A DNA stretch of 64,000 nt from Acetobacterium paludosum (GTDB taxonomy: Bacteria > Bacillota > Clostridia > Eubacteriales > Eubacteriaceae): the NCBI RefSeq assembly GCF_008086595.1, contig NZ_RXYA01000001.1:1-64000 (forward strand), written 5' to 3'. The notes under the pieces were generated by a model. It was not told where the DNA came from. It ran no database searches and was given only the letters and a program-made list of their open reading frames with translations. A program made the translations under genes and the position numbers. Each line of letters begins with the position of its first letter. Positions within the stretch are counted from its first letter, which is position 1. Below are positions 54,155-61,639 of this stretch, in pieces.

Positions 54155-55168
54155 ATGAACTATGAAGAAGTTGAAAAAAATGCCCGTGAGAATTTAAAGG
54201 GAAGCTGCAAAGTCTGTCCGATCTGTAACGGAAAAGCTTGTGCCGGCCAGGTTCCGGGCATGGGTGGTAAGGGTACAGGAGCAGCGTTTAAAATAAATAT
54301 TGAATCGTTAGATGCCTATAAGCTAAATATGAGAGTCATTCACAATGCCAAAAATCCAGATACAGCAACCGTCTTGTTTGGTAAAAGAATGGATGTCCCT
54401 GTATTTGCAGCACCGGTATCCGGGACAACCCTGAATATGGGCGGCAAGTTTTCCGAAGAAGAATATATCCAGTGGGTCATCGAAGGATGTGTCGATGCCG
54501 GAATTTATCCAATGGTCGGAGATACGGCCGTCGACTCGTTTTTAACCACAAATCTGGAACAGTTAAAGAAATTTGATGGACGTGGCATTGCTATCATCAA
54601 GCCTTGGGAAAATAGCAATGTAATCAAAAAGATAAAGTTGGCGGAAGCAGCCGGTGCATACGCAGTTGGAATGGATATTGATGCCGCGGGACTGATTACG
54701 CTAGCCCTTCACGGAAAACCAGTGGGACCCAAAACAGTTGAAGAAATAAGTCAAATTGTTGAAAGCACACAGCTTCCGTTTATTCTGAAGGGCATAATGA
54801 CGGTGGACGAAGCAGAGCTGGCCCTGGAGGCTGGAGTCAGTGCCATTGTTGTTTCAAATCATGGAGGAAGAGTGCTTGATCAAACGCCAGGTGTTGCCGA
54901 TGTCCTTCCTGAAATTGCCGAAGCGGTAAAAGGAAAGCTGACAATACTTGCCGATGGGGGCATAAGAAATGGCATTGATGTATTGAAAATGCTTGCTCTT
55001 GGAGCCGATGGGGTTCTGATCGGAAGACCCTTTGTAACCGCATCTTTCGGTGGCCAGACAGATGGTGTGAAACTTTACATCGAAACCATAAAAAGCGAAC
55101 TAAAATCGGCGATGGTTCTGACCGGTTGTAAAACGATAGAGGATATTAGTGATCGAATCATCTATTAA
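54155..55168 (+). CDS. FMN-dependent alpha-hydroxyacid dehydrogenase (lactate oxidase/GlcD-like family)
   Basis: 337 residues from the ATG at 54155, after AAGGAG. TIM-barrel FMN enzyme: FILKGIMTVDEAELALEAG with the FMN Lys, VVSNHGGRVLDQTPG with the catalytic His and substrate Arg, LADGGIRNGIDVLKMLALGADGVLIGRP phosphate loop. The N-terminus CPICNGKACAGQVPGMGG is typical of the anaerobic clostridial branch. In an anaerobe it more likely feeds electrons to flavodoxin than to oxygen. The substrate (lactate, glycolate or other 2-hydroxyacid) is not determined. Confidence 0.87.
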   Translation: MNYEEVEKNARENLKGSCKVCPICNGKACAGQVPGMGGKGTGAAFKINIESLDAYKLNMRVIHNAKNPDTATVLFGKRMDVPVFAAPVSGTTLNMGGKFSEEEYIQWVIEGCVDAGIYPMVGDTAVDSFLTTNLEQLKKFDGRGIAIIKPWENSNVIKKIKLAEAAGAYAVGMDIDAAGLITLALHGKPVGPKTVEEISQIVESTQLPFILKGIMTVDEAELALEAGVSAIVVSNHGGRVLDQTPGVADVLPEIAEAVKGKLTILADGGIRNGIDVLKMLALGADGVLIGRPFVTASFGGQTDGVKLYIETIKSELKSAMVLTGCKTIEDISDRIIY

Positions 55169-55187
55169 TTGATTGGGGGTAAATATT

Positions 55188-55991
55188 ATGGGAAAAAAGG
55201 GATTATTATTAGGACAGGGTAATACTGCTGAGATATAGGAATGGGAAACAGACAAAATTCTAAAACTATATCGCAATGGTTTACCGGAGACTTTGTGCAA
55301 TAATGAGTTTAATGCTACAAAAAGTGCTTACGATCTATTGCAGGTTACGCCCAAACCCTTTGAGATAGTTCATATCGATAGTCGAGTTGGTGCAGTATAT
55401 GAGCGAATAACAGGAAAAACCATGCTGAAAGAAATGGTGACAAAGCCGTGGAAATTTGGTAAATATTCTAAGGTGTTAGCGCAATGCCATGTAAATATTC
55501 AAAAGTCGATTGATTTTAAGCTACCGACGGTGAAAGAGAAGCTAAAACAGGATATCGATAGCACTCCGCTACTTTCTGATATTGAAAAGCAAAGAATATA
55601 CCAATATATGGATTCTCTGCCTGACGGGAGCATGCTTTGTCATTTCGATTTTCATCCAGATAATATCATGCTGTCAAACGGCAAATATATTATTATCGAC
55701 TGGATGACGGCCTGTAAGGGTGATAGATTATCGGATGTAGCACGTACTGGTATCATTCTAAACTTTAGCGAAATCCCAAGGGTTCCCCGTTTAGCAAATC
55801 TTATTTTAAGTCGATTGAAGAAAAAAGTATACAATGACTATCTTAAAGAGTATTTAAAAATAACAAATATTTCGGTGGAAGAGATAAAAAAATGGGAGAT
55901 ACCGATAGCCGCAGCGAGATTGCGTGAATGGATACCGGAAAAAGAGCAGCAAAAATTATTGATTTTTGTGAGGGATAATCTTTCCAATTAA
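55188..55991 (+). pseudogene. Aminoglycoside-phosphotransferase-family kinase with in-frame amber codon
   Basis: Frame from the ATG at 55188 (GGGGGT upstream) reads GLLLGQGNTAEI, then TAG at 55236-55238, then EWETDKILKLYRNG without shift to the stop at 55991, 267 codons in all. The catalytic loop CHFDFHPDNIML and metal site IIDWMTA are intact. Such kinases phosphorylate aminoglycosides, choline or other small alcohols. The amber codon cuts off the first 16 residues with the glycine-rich loop. It is most likely a recent nonsense mutation of a Tyr codon; restart at an internal TTG near 55293 would drop the N-lobe. Suppression or recoding is less likely. Confidence 0.8.
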
Positions 55992-56284
55992 ATTTATACT
56001 AGCCTCACTGTGCTCCTGAATTCCCGGAAATGAGACTTAATATATGACTTTTTCAAGGGTTGTTTTCTTAGCGGTCTGGTCAGAATTGGTTTTGTTTCAT
56101 ATCTTATTTATAATATTCTTGGCTTAATCGGTAAATTGTTTCATGGAACGTGGGATCAGCAAAGTAAACAAAAAAATGCAGTCCGATAATCTTTGTAAGT
56201 GTCAAAGAATACTTCAGCAGATTTTGCGATCTCATCTTTTGGAGCGCCAGGAACAAATGCAGGGGCCTCTTTTCAGACTGGCGG

Positions 56285-56439
56285 GACAGTATTGAAGGAC
56301 GGCTGGCTGAGATCATCGATCAGGTGGCGCCGGGAATGAGCATTCCCTACGAGTATGGCGGGGTCAAACAGGAGATTCAGGGATACCGAGACAGTGCCCT
56401 GGATCGGGACGTTTCGGAGATCCCCAGTTCTCAGAAATA
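56285..56439 (+). pseudogene. Fragment of an RND-type efflux transporter
   Basis: About 51 codons reading IIDQVAPGMSIPYEYGGVKQEIQGYRD, close to the porter-domain pattern PPGVxxEYGG found in RND pumps, then a short unrelated tail and TAA. There is no start codon or ribosome site. The 55992-56284 stretch contains only scrambled frames; a minus-strand piece (about 56147-56262, APAFVPGAPKDEIAKSAEVFF) may be another remnant of unknown origin. Confidence 0.45.
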
Positions 56440-56441
56440 AT

Positions 56442-56504
56442 CAGAACTAAAAATCACGTTGTCAATAGAAGATAAAACCATTGACAGTGTGATTTTTAGT
56501 TCTG
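56442..56504. terminator. Long inverted repeat, bidirectional terminator
   Basis: CAGAACTAAAAATCAC and GTGATTTTTAGTTCTG are perfect 16-bp arms, with an inner TGTCAAT/ATTGACA pairing. It ends the minus-strand small gene at 56517 and any plus-strand transcript. Confidence 0.85.
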
Positions 56505-56516
56505 GATAAAAGTTGC

Positions 56517-56765
56517 TTAGCGGATCTGAGCGGCATCGATGACTACATAGGAGCCATCGGCCCACTGATCCAGCGCGATTTCAATCACCGGTGATCCGTC
56601 GGTATCAATAAAGGCCTGGACGATTTCATCATCGATCTGGGATTCGATGGTGACTTGAGTCACCCCGTTAAAGGAGAATCCCTCGAATGTTTTGATAATG
56701 TCCCGCCAGATATCCCGGGAACCGTCAATTTTTTTCAGGTTTTTGATGACTTGATCAATATTCAT
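56517..56765 (-). CDS. Small hypothetical acidic protein
   Basis: 82 residues from the ATG at 56765, eight bases after GGGAGGT; an ATG two codons earlier is too close. Sequence pattern: an amphipathic N-terminal helix with NLKKIDGSRDIWRDIIKTF, then beta-rich VTQVTIESQIDDEIVQAFIDTDG and VIEIALDQWADG. I recognise no family. It has its own ribosome site and terminator, so it is probably expressed. Confidence 0.7.
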   Translation of the reverse strand: MNIDQVIKNLKKIDGSRDIWRDIIKTFEGFSFNGVTQVTIESQIDDEIVQAFIDTDGSPVIEIALDQWADGSYVVIDAAQIR

Positions 56766-56915
56766 TATCATTTACCTCCCTAAGTTGATGTCTGTTGATA
56801 AATGAATACCCTTTTGAACCGATATTAAAAAAATATATGGAAGAAATTTTGATCTAATGAGAATAATGATCCTTTGAGAGATAATGTAGGACATGTTACT
56901 AGGTAAAAATAACAA

Positions 56916-56947
56916 AAAGCTGAGTAGCCAAACGCTCAGCTTTTTTT
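56916..56947 (+). terminator. Hairpin with T-run
   Basis: AAAAGCTGAG and CTCAGCTTTTTTT around a 10-nt loop. No plus-strand gene lies directly upstream, so its purpose is unclear. Confidence 0.6.
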
Positions 56948-57199
56948 AACGGCACAGAACATTTTCAATTTAATCCCAAAGTGATTAGTTTAAAGGTCAG
57001 ATTGATATGAAAAAGATCATCGTCCTTTTTCAAGTCCGTTTCGCCAATTTCTTAAGCTTCTTCGCGTTTAGTTTTCGAGGTTACTCTTTTAATATGGAAA
57101 AAATTCACCAATCAAAAGAAATTTGATCGGCGATGGTTTTGCATCATCGTTTGATCACCCCAAACAAACCGGCACTAACACGTTAAAAACCAGATTCAT

Positions 57200-57334
57200 T
57201 TAATGGCTTTCAATTTCTTTTATTTGTTCGATGAGTCGATTGTACAACGCTCCGGTCTGACAGTCGGTTGCATTTGTAACATTATATGGAACGTTTTGTA
57301 TTTTTAGTGAATTAAGATTAAAAGATATAAACAT
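57200..57334 (-). pseudogene. Short unmatched open frame, probably a gene fragment
   Basis: 44 codons (MFISFNLNSLKIQNVPYN ... LYNRLIEQIKEIESH). The end resembles the helical C-terminus of a larger protein, but there is no ribosome site and I recognise no family. The rest of 56948-57360 shows no gene. Confidence 0.25.
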
Positions 57335-57360
57335 ACAGGGCTATGTCACTGTTTATAATT

Positions 57361-57435
57361 CTGGCAAAAGTTTTGCATACAGGAACGCATGTGGAACATG
57401 ATGTAAATCGATGCGGAACAGACAAAATATATAAT
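57361..57435 (+). promoter_or_regulatory. GGAAC array promoter of the PAS/GGDEF-wHTH regulator
   Basis: CTGGCAAAA (57361), GGAAC at 57382, 57393 and 57415 (11- and 22-nt periods), then nine bases and TATAAT at 57430-57435. The same arrangement, base for base in spacing, is found at 60381-60455. No normal -35 is present; the last GGAACA occupies the region just upstream of -10. This fits an activator of SARP/OmpR type. The leader to the gene start is about 210 nt. Confidence 0.75.
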
Positions 57436-57652
57436 TGGATAATATTTTGAATACAGTTAATGATTTTTAGCAAAATTTCAACAATAAATATTAACAAAAT
57501 AAAATTTTACCACGGTGTAATAATTCAAATATTATTTGTTTAAAAAATGTTTAATATGTAAATGTATAATCAGATAGTCTAAGATGTTTAACTTTTAAAT
57601 TGATCTACTAAAATAATTGATGTATAAAAGGAAAGGAGTTTTTTGAGTTTTT

Positions 57653-60262
57653 ATGAAAAACATTAATTTATCTGATGATAAATCAACAAAAATAAATTGG
57701 TCGACTGATGTGTTCACAATTGTCGAATGGGATCTGACTTCCGACAGTTTTTATTCTTCTTATTCTTTTCAAAAATATGCAATGAGTCAAATCGATAAAA
57801 ATGAGCTTCTTAAAAATCTTGATACAAAAAGTGGCGTTCATCCGGATGATTTCAGGACTCTACATGATGCATTAATAAGAGCTACAAATAACGAGATCAG
57901 TGAAAAGATGATTCTTCGTTTTAAAATGATGGACGGAAGCTATTCGTGGACACGCGTTTCAGTAAAATTCTTATTTAATGACAAGAAAAAACCAAAGCGT
58001 TTCATTCTCGTTCTCATGGGTGTCAATGAAAAAGTTAATAGCGATCAGATTCCAGGAAAAGCGTATATGTCGCTGCAAGTTAAAGTCAACAAGAATCTCT
58101 TGGGAATTGCTTTCTACGAATTTGATGAAAATACCAGACCTTTTGTAATTGACGATCGGGTTCGAAAGACTTCAGATTACCCAATTGAAGCAGAAAATAA
58201 AGATAGTACAACTGACAAAATAATACCTTCAGAATTCAATTTAAACAAGGTTTATAATCGGTATCCGGCAGAACTCTATGAACTTTATCTTGCTGGAAAA
58301 ACGATTGAAGCACAGATTAATTTACGAGGTAAAGATGAATTATGGGTATGGATGTGTTATATCGGCAATATTATTGACAGTAAAGGTGAATGTCCTTTAT
58401 GTTACGTCACGCTTTCGGACATCACTGAAGCGTTAGAAAACAATCAGCGGCACAAGTATTGGAATGAGCGTTATCACGGCCTGAGTAAAAACAAAAATGG
58501 CATTACTTTTCACTACCTCCCGGTTACGGACATCCTGGCTTATACCATTCGTTTAGAAGGTGAGCTGCAAAACTTCAGAATTGAAAACTACCTTGAAAAT
58601 TTTCCGCAAGACACTAAAATTCATACCGATAGCGCTGGTCCTTTCAGGGAGGTAATGTTGAATTATAAAACAACCTGTAACGATAACACCTTCGATTTTT
58701 TTGCTGATTTCTATGGGACAGGCTATCATTGGTGGCATTCCAGACATATCAGTGTAGCTGACAAAAAAGGGCGCATTTACTCTATTATAGGATGTGCTGA
58801 TCATATTTGTGCTGAAAGAGAAGAAAAAAAGATCTTTAATGCCACCACAGATACTGAAGTTGTGTTTCAGCGATTTTTCATGTCTGCGGCTTTGATTGCG
58901 ATGAAATTCGACATCACAACTGGAAAACGTTTCGTATCAGAAAATGATGTCGTGCCTTCAGAAGTACCAGCAGATATAACCATTTCTGATTTTTTGTTGC
59001 ATCTGAAAGAACTCGTGCATCCGGAAGATAAACGCTCAATTGAAAAACACTTGAATTTGGACAGTATCAAACGAAATTTAAATTCAACAAACAGAAAAAT
59101 AAGCTTTGATTGCCGGGCCAGATCGTTAAGCGGTAAATTTGACGGATATCATTGGGTCGGAGTCAACTATATGACGATTGCTGCAGTCAACTGTGACGAA
59201 CATTCGATTGTATTTATTTACGTTGTTGACATCAATGAAAAAAAGAAATCTCAACTGAGGTTAATGGAACAGGTGAAACGGGATACTTTGACGGGATTGC
59301 TTAACAGAACAGCATTTTTTGAGTTCTTCACCGAAGTCATCCAGAGAGCTAATATTGAAGAAAACAAAAATAAGAAGGCCGCAGCTTTTGTAATGATCAA
59401 TGTCGACAATATGAAACAAATTAACGAAAATCTTGGCCACGTCATTGGTGACAAGCTGATCGAGAATATGGCTGTAACCCTCAGAGCTATACACAAGGAG
59501 AGTGCAGCTCGTCTTTATGCAGATAAATTTGCACTCTGTATTTATGATATCTCCGATCAGTCGGTTTTTCAGGAACAGATGCGTATTGTCAGCAATGCTC
59601 TGACCCAGAAAATTGATGGTGAGATCGCATTCACCGTTTCAATGGGCATCGCTATCTACCCAACGGATGCAGAAGTTGTCAGCGATCTTTATGAAAAAGC
59701 AGACAAAGCATTAAGCAAAGCAATAAAAGATAATGGCCAGCAGTACGTATTCTATTCACCAGAAATGGATAGAAAAGAACAATCTGACAAGCTCACGATA
59801 ACGAGTTGCGATGTGATAACCAAACAAAAACAGCGCGTTTTTATCCGTGCTTTCGGTTACTTTGAACTTTTTGTTGATGGACAGGCCGTTCCAATCAATC
59901 TGGAAAAAGCAAAAGAACTGTTGGCCTTGCTTATTGATCGGCGGGGTGGATTCCTTTCTGCAAATGAAGCGATCAGTTATCTTTGGGAAGACGAACCGGC
60001 AGATAAAACCACTAAATCACGTTATCGGAAGGTTGCAATGAGACTGAATAATATTCTGTCAAAATACAATGTTGAAGATATCATCGAGAACAAACATGGT
60101 TTGCGAAGGATCGTAACAGAAAAAATCAATTGTGACTACTATGAATACCTTTCCGAATATCCGGTATCCCAGCATCTTTTTATGGGGGCTTACATGTCCA
60201 ATTACAGCTGGGGTGAGACGACTCTTTCTATGCTTGAACAGATGACCATTAAACCGGAATAA
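57653..60262 (+). CDS. PAS/degenerate-GGDEF regulator with SARP/OmpR-like DNA-binding domain
   Basis: 869 residues, no membrane segments. PAS-like folds at about 1-125 (ILRFKMMDGSYSWTRVSV), a second and third sensory region up to about 530, then a GGDEF fold from about 540 (KRDTLTGLLNRTAFFEF). The active-site motif near residue 621 reads LYADKF instead of GGDEF, so no diguanylate cyclase activity is expected. From about 722 a winged helix follows (IRAFGYFELFVDGQAVPI...LLIDRRGGFLSANEAI), ending GAYMSNYSWGE, as in SARP and BTAD-linked regulators. It could bind GTP or c-di-GMP, or another ligand, and act on DNA. It is probably autoregulated through the GGAAC array. Confidence 0.85.
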   Translation: MKNINLSDDKSTKINWSTDVFTIVEWDLTSDSFYSSYSFQKYAMSQIDKNELLKNLDTKSGVHPDDFRTLHDALIRATNNEISEKMILRFKMMDGSYSWTRVSVKFLFNDKKKPKRFILVLMGVNEKVNSDQIPGKAYMSLQVKVNKNLLGIAFYEFDENTRPFVIDDRVRKTSDYPIEAENKDSTTDKIIPSEFNLNKVYNRYPAELYELYLAGKTIEAQINLRGKDELWVWMCYIGNIIDSKGECPLCYVTLSDITEALENNQRHKYWNERYHGLSKNKNGITFHYLPVTDILAYTIRLEGELQNFRIENYLENFPQDTKIHTDSAGPFREVMLNYKTTCNDNTFDFFADFYGTGYHWWHSRHISVADKKGRIYSIIGCADHICAEREEKKIFNATTDTEVVFQRFFMSAALIAMKFDITTGKRFVSENDVVPSEVPADITISDFLLHLKELVHPEDKRSIEKHLNLDSIKRNLNSTNRKISFDCRARSLSGKFDGYHWVGVNYMTIAAVNCDEHSIVFIYVVDINEKKKSQLRLMEQVKRDTLTGLLNRTAFFEFFTEVIQRANIEENKNKKAAAFVMINVDNMKQINENLGHVIGDKLIENMAVTLRAIHKESAARLYADKFALCIYDISDQSVFQEQMRIVSNALTQKIDGEIAFTVSMGIAIYPTDAEVVSDLYEKADKALSKAIKDNGQQYVFYSPEMDRKEQSDKLTITSCDVITKQKQRVFIRAFGYFELFVDGQAVPINLEKAKELLALLIDRRGGFLSANEAISYLWEDEPADKTTKSRYRKVAMRLNNILSKYNVEDIIENKHGLRRIVTEKINCDYYEYLSEYPVSQHLFMGAYMSNYSWGETTLSMLEQMTIKPE

Positions 60263-60312
60263 TACCTGGATGTAATTGAAGGTAATATACAAAAAAATGA
60301 AGAAGAAATCAG

Positions 60313-60342
60313 GCGAGTCGTTAATAACGACCGCTTTTTTTT
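60313..60342 (+). terminator. Terminator after the regulator gene
   Basis: GCGAGTCGTTAATAACGACCGC forms a compact stem, followed by eight T residues. It separates the regulator from the adhesin operon. Confidence 0.88.
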
Positions 60343-60380
60343 ATGAATAACGGTAACCGTGATGAGTGCTGATTTTGATG

Positions 60381-60455
60381 CTGGCAAAAAATATTTTCTG
60401 AGGAACACTCGTGGAACGCGTTTAAAATGTAGCAGGAACACCCACCCTTTATAAT
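60381..60455 (+). promoter_or_regulatory. GGAAC array promoter of the adhesin operon
   Basis: CTGGCAAAA (60381), GGAAC at 60402, 60413 and 60435, nine bases, TATAAT at 60450-60455. It is the twin of the element at 57361-57435 with the same spacings. The first gene starts 118 nt after the -10 box. Confidence 0.75.
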
Positions 60456-60573
60456 GGTGTAAGACTGTATTAAACGATACCCTGTTTTTCAAAATGTTAT
60501 TCAAACATATTGAATTGTGGCCGTATGTGAAAATAGGTTTCTGACTGCTGAAATTACATGAAAGGAGAACGCA

Positions 60574-61026
60574 ATGACTGCTAAGGAACTGCATAAATTA
60601 AGCCGTAAAGAACTGCTGGAGTTGATGGTCTTGATTTCAGAGGAAAATGAGAGGCTATATAAGCAAATAGAACAGCTGAATGAAAAATTGAATACACGCA
60701 ACATCATCGTGCAGGAAGTCGGCTCCATTGCAGAAGCTGCGCTGAAAATTAGTGGTGTTATTGAGGCCACCCAAGTAGCGGCGGACCTTTATTTGGAAAA
60801 TATCCGCAGGTTGAACAATAATGCTCAGAAAAATGCTGCTATTCTTATGCAGGAAACCCGTCAGAAGTGCGTTGCCATCGAGACAGAAAAACAACAAAAA
60901 ACTGGCAGTAACTTGCATGCAATAAACGAATGGGTTGGCCCTAACTTTGAGGATAAACAGGAAATGAATAGATGGTTCAACGCAGCAAGAGGTCGCGGTC
61001 AAATAGATGAGGATACCTGTGATTGA
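60574..61026 (+). CDS. Coiled-coil protein of the adhesin operon
   Basis: 150 residues after GAAAGGAG. A helical N-terminus (HKLSRKELLELMVL) leads into a coiled coil at about 22-44 (ENERLYKQIEQLNEKLNTRN), then a long helix and a charged C-terminus. No signal peptide or membrane segment. Small proteins of this type are seen beside signal peptidase and pilin genes of Firmicutes; the function is unknown, with a scaffold or secretion-accessory role possible. The stop codon overlaps the start of the signal peptidase gene. Confidence 0.75.
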   Translation: MTAKELHKLSRKELLELMVLISEENERLYKQIEQLNEKLNTRNIIVQEVGSIAEAALKISGVIEATQVAADLYLENIRRLNNNAQKNAAILMQETRQKCVAIETEKQQKTGSNLHAINEWVGPNFEDKQEMNRWFNAARGRGQIDEDTCD

Positions 61027-61606
61027 AACAGAGAAGGATTTGATTGTACCGTCTTCTAAACAATTGAGAAATGAGCTTGAACGCGAAAGTTATAAGCGCA
61101 GAAACGGCAGAATGCTGCTTAGAATAATCGGAACGCTGGCGGTAGTTGTAGCGATTTCAATAATTTGCATCACATATTTTTTCTCTGTTATGAGAATTCA
61201 GGGACACAGTATGGAACCGGTGTTGTACGAACGGGAACTGGTGTTGGTTATCAAAACAAATGAATTTGATAGAGGTGATCTGGTGGCATTTGACTATAAT
61301 AACAAGATTCTCATAAAACGAGTGATCGGATTTAGCGGTGACTGGGTGAACATTGATCAGGATGGCGATGTATATGTCAATGGGGAGAAGAAAAACGAGC
61401 CCTATGTTCTTGACAAATGCCTTGGAAACGGCGATGTCGACTTCCCTTATCAAGTATCGGACAACCGTTTGTTCGTGCTTGGTGATCACCGCTCGATATC
61501 ATCAGACAGCCGCGACAGCATGATCGGGACGGTCGCAGAAGAACAGATCATCGGCAAAGTTGCATTTCGGTTCTGGCCGCTTTCAAAGTTTTCTCTGTTT
61601 AACTAA
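61019..61606 (+). CDS. Signal peptidase I
   Basis: 195 residues from GTG at 61019, with GAGG six bases upstream and an 8-nt overlap GTGATTGA with the previous gene; the ATG at 61007 is an alternative (199 residues). One N-terminal membrane segment (TLAVVVAISIICITYFF), then the catalytic Ser in IQGHSMEP (Ser68 in ATG numbering), the Lys in ILIKRVIGF (Lys104) and GDHRSISSDSRD. It cleaves signal peptides outside the membrane. Encoded between a coiled-coil gene and an adhesin gene, it is probably dedicated to that substrate. Confidence 0.9.
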   Translation: MIETEKDLIVPSSKQLRNELERESYKRRNGRMLLRIIGTLAVVVAISIICITYFFSVMRIQGHSMEPVLYERELVLVIKTNEFDRGDLVAFDYNNKILIKRVIGFSGDWVNIDQDGDVYVNGEKKNEPYVLDKCLGNGDVDFPYQVSDNRLFVLGDHRSISSDSRDSMIGTVAEEQIIGKVAFRFWPLSKFSLFN

Positions 61607-61639
61607 AAAATCCAGCCATAAAAGGGAGGTGAAGTTATT

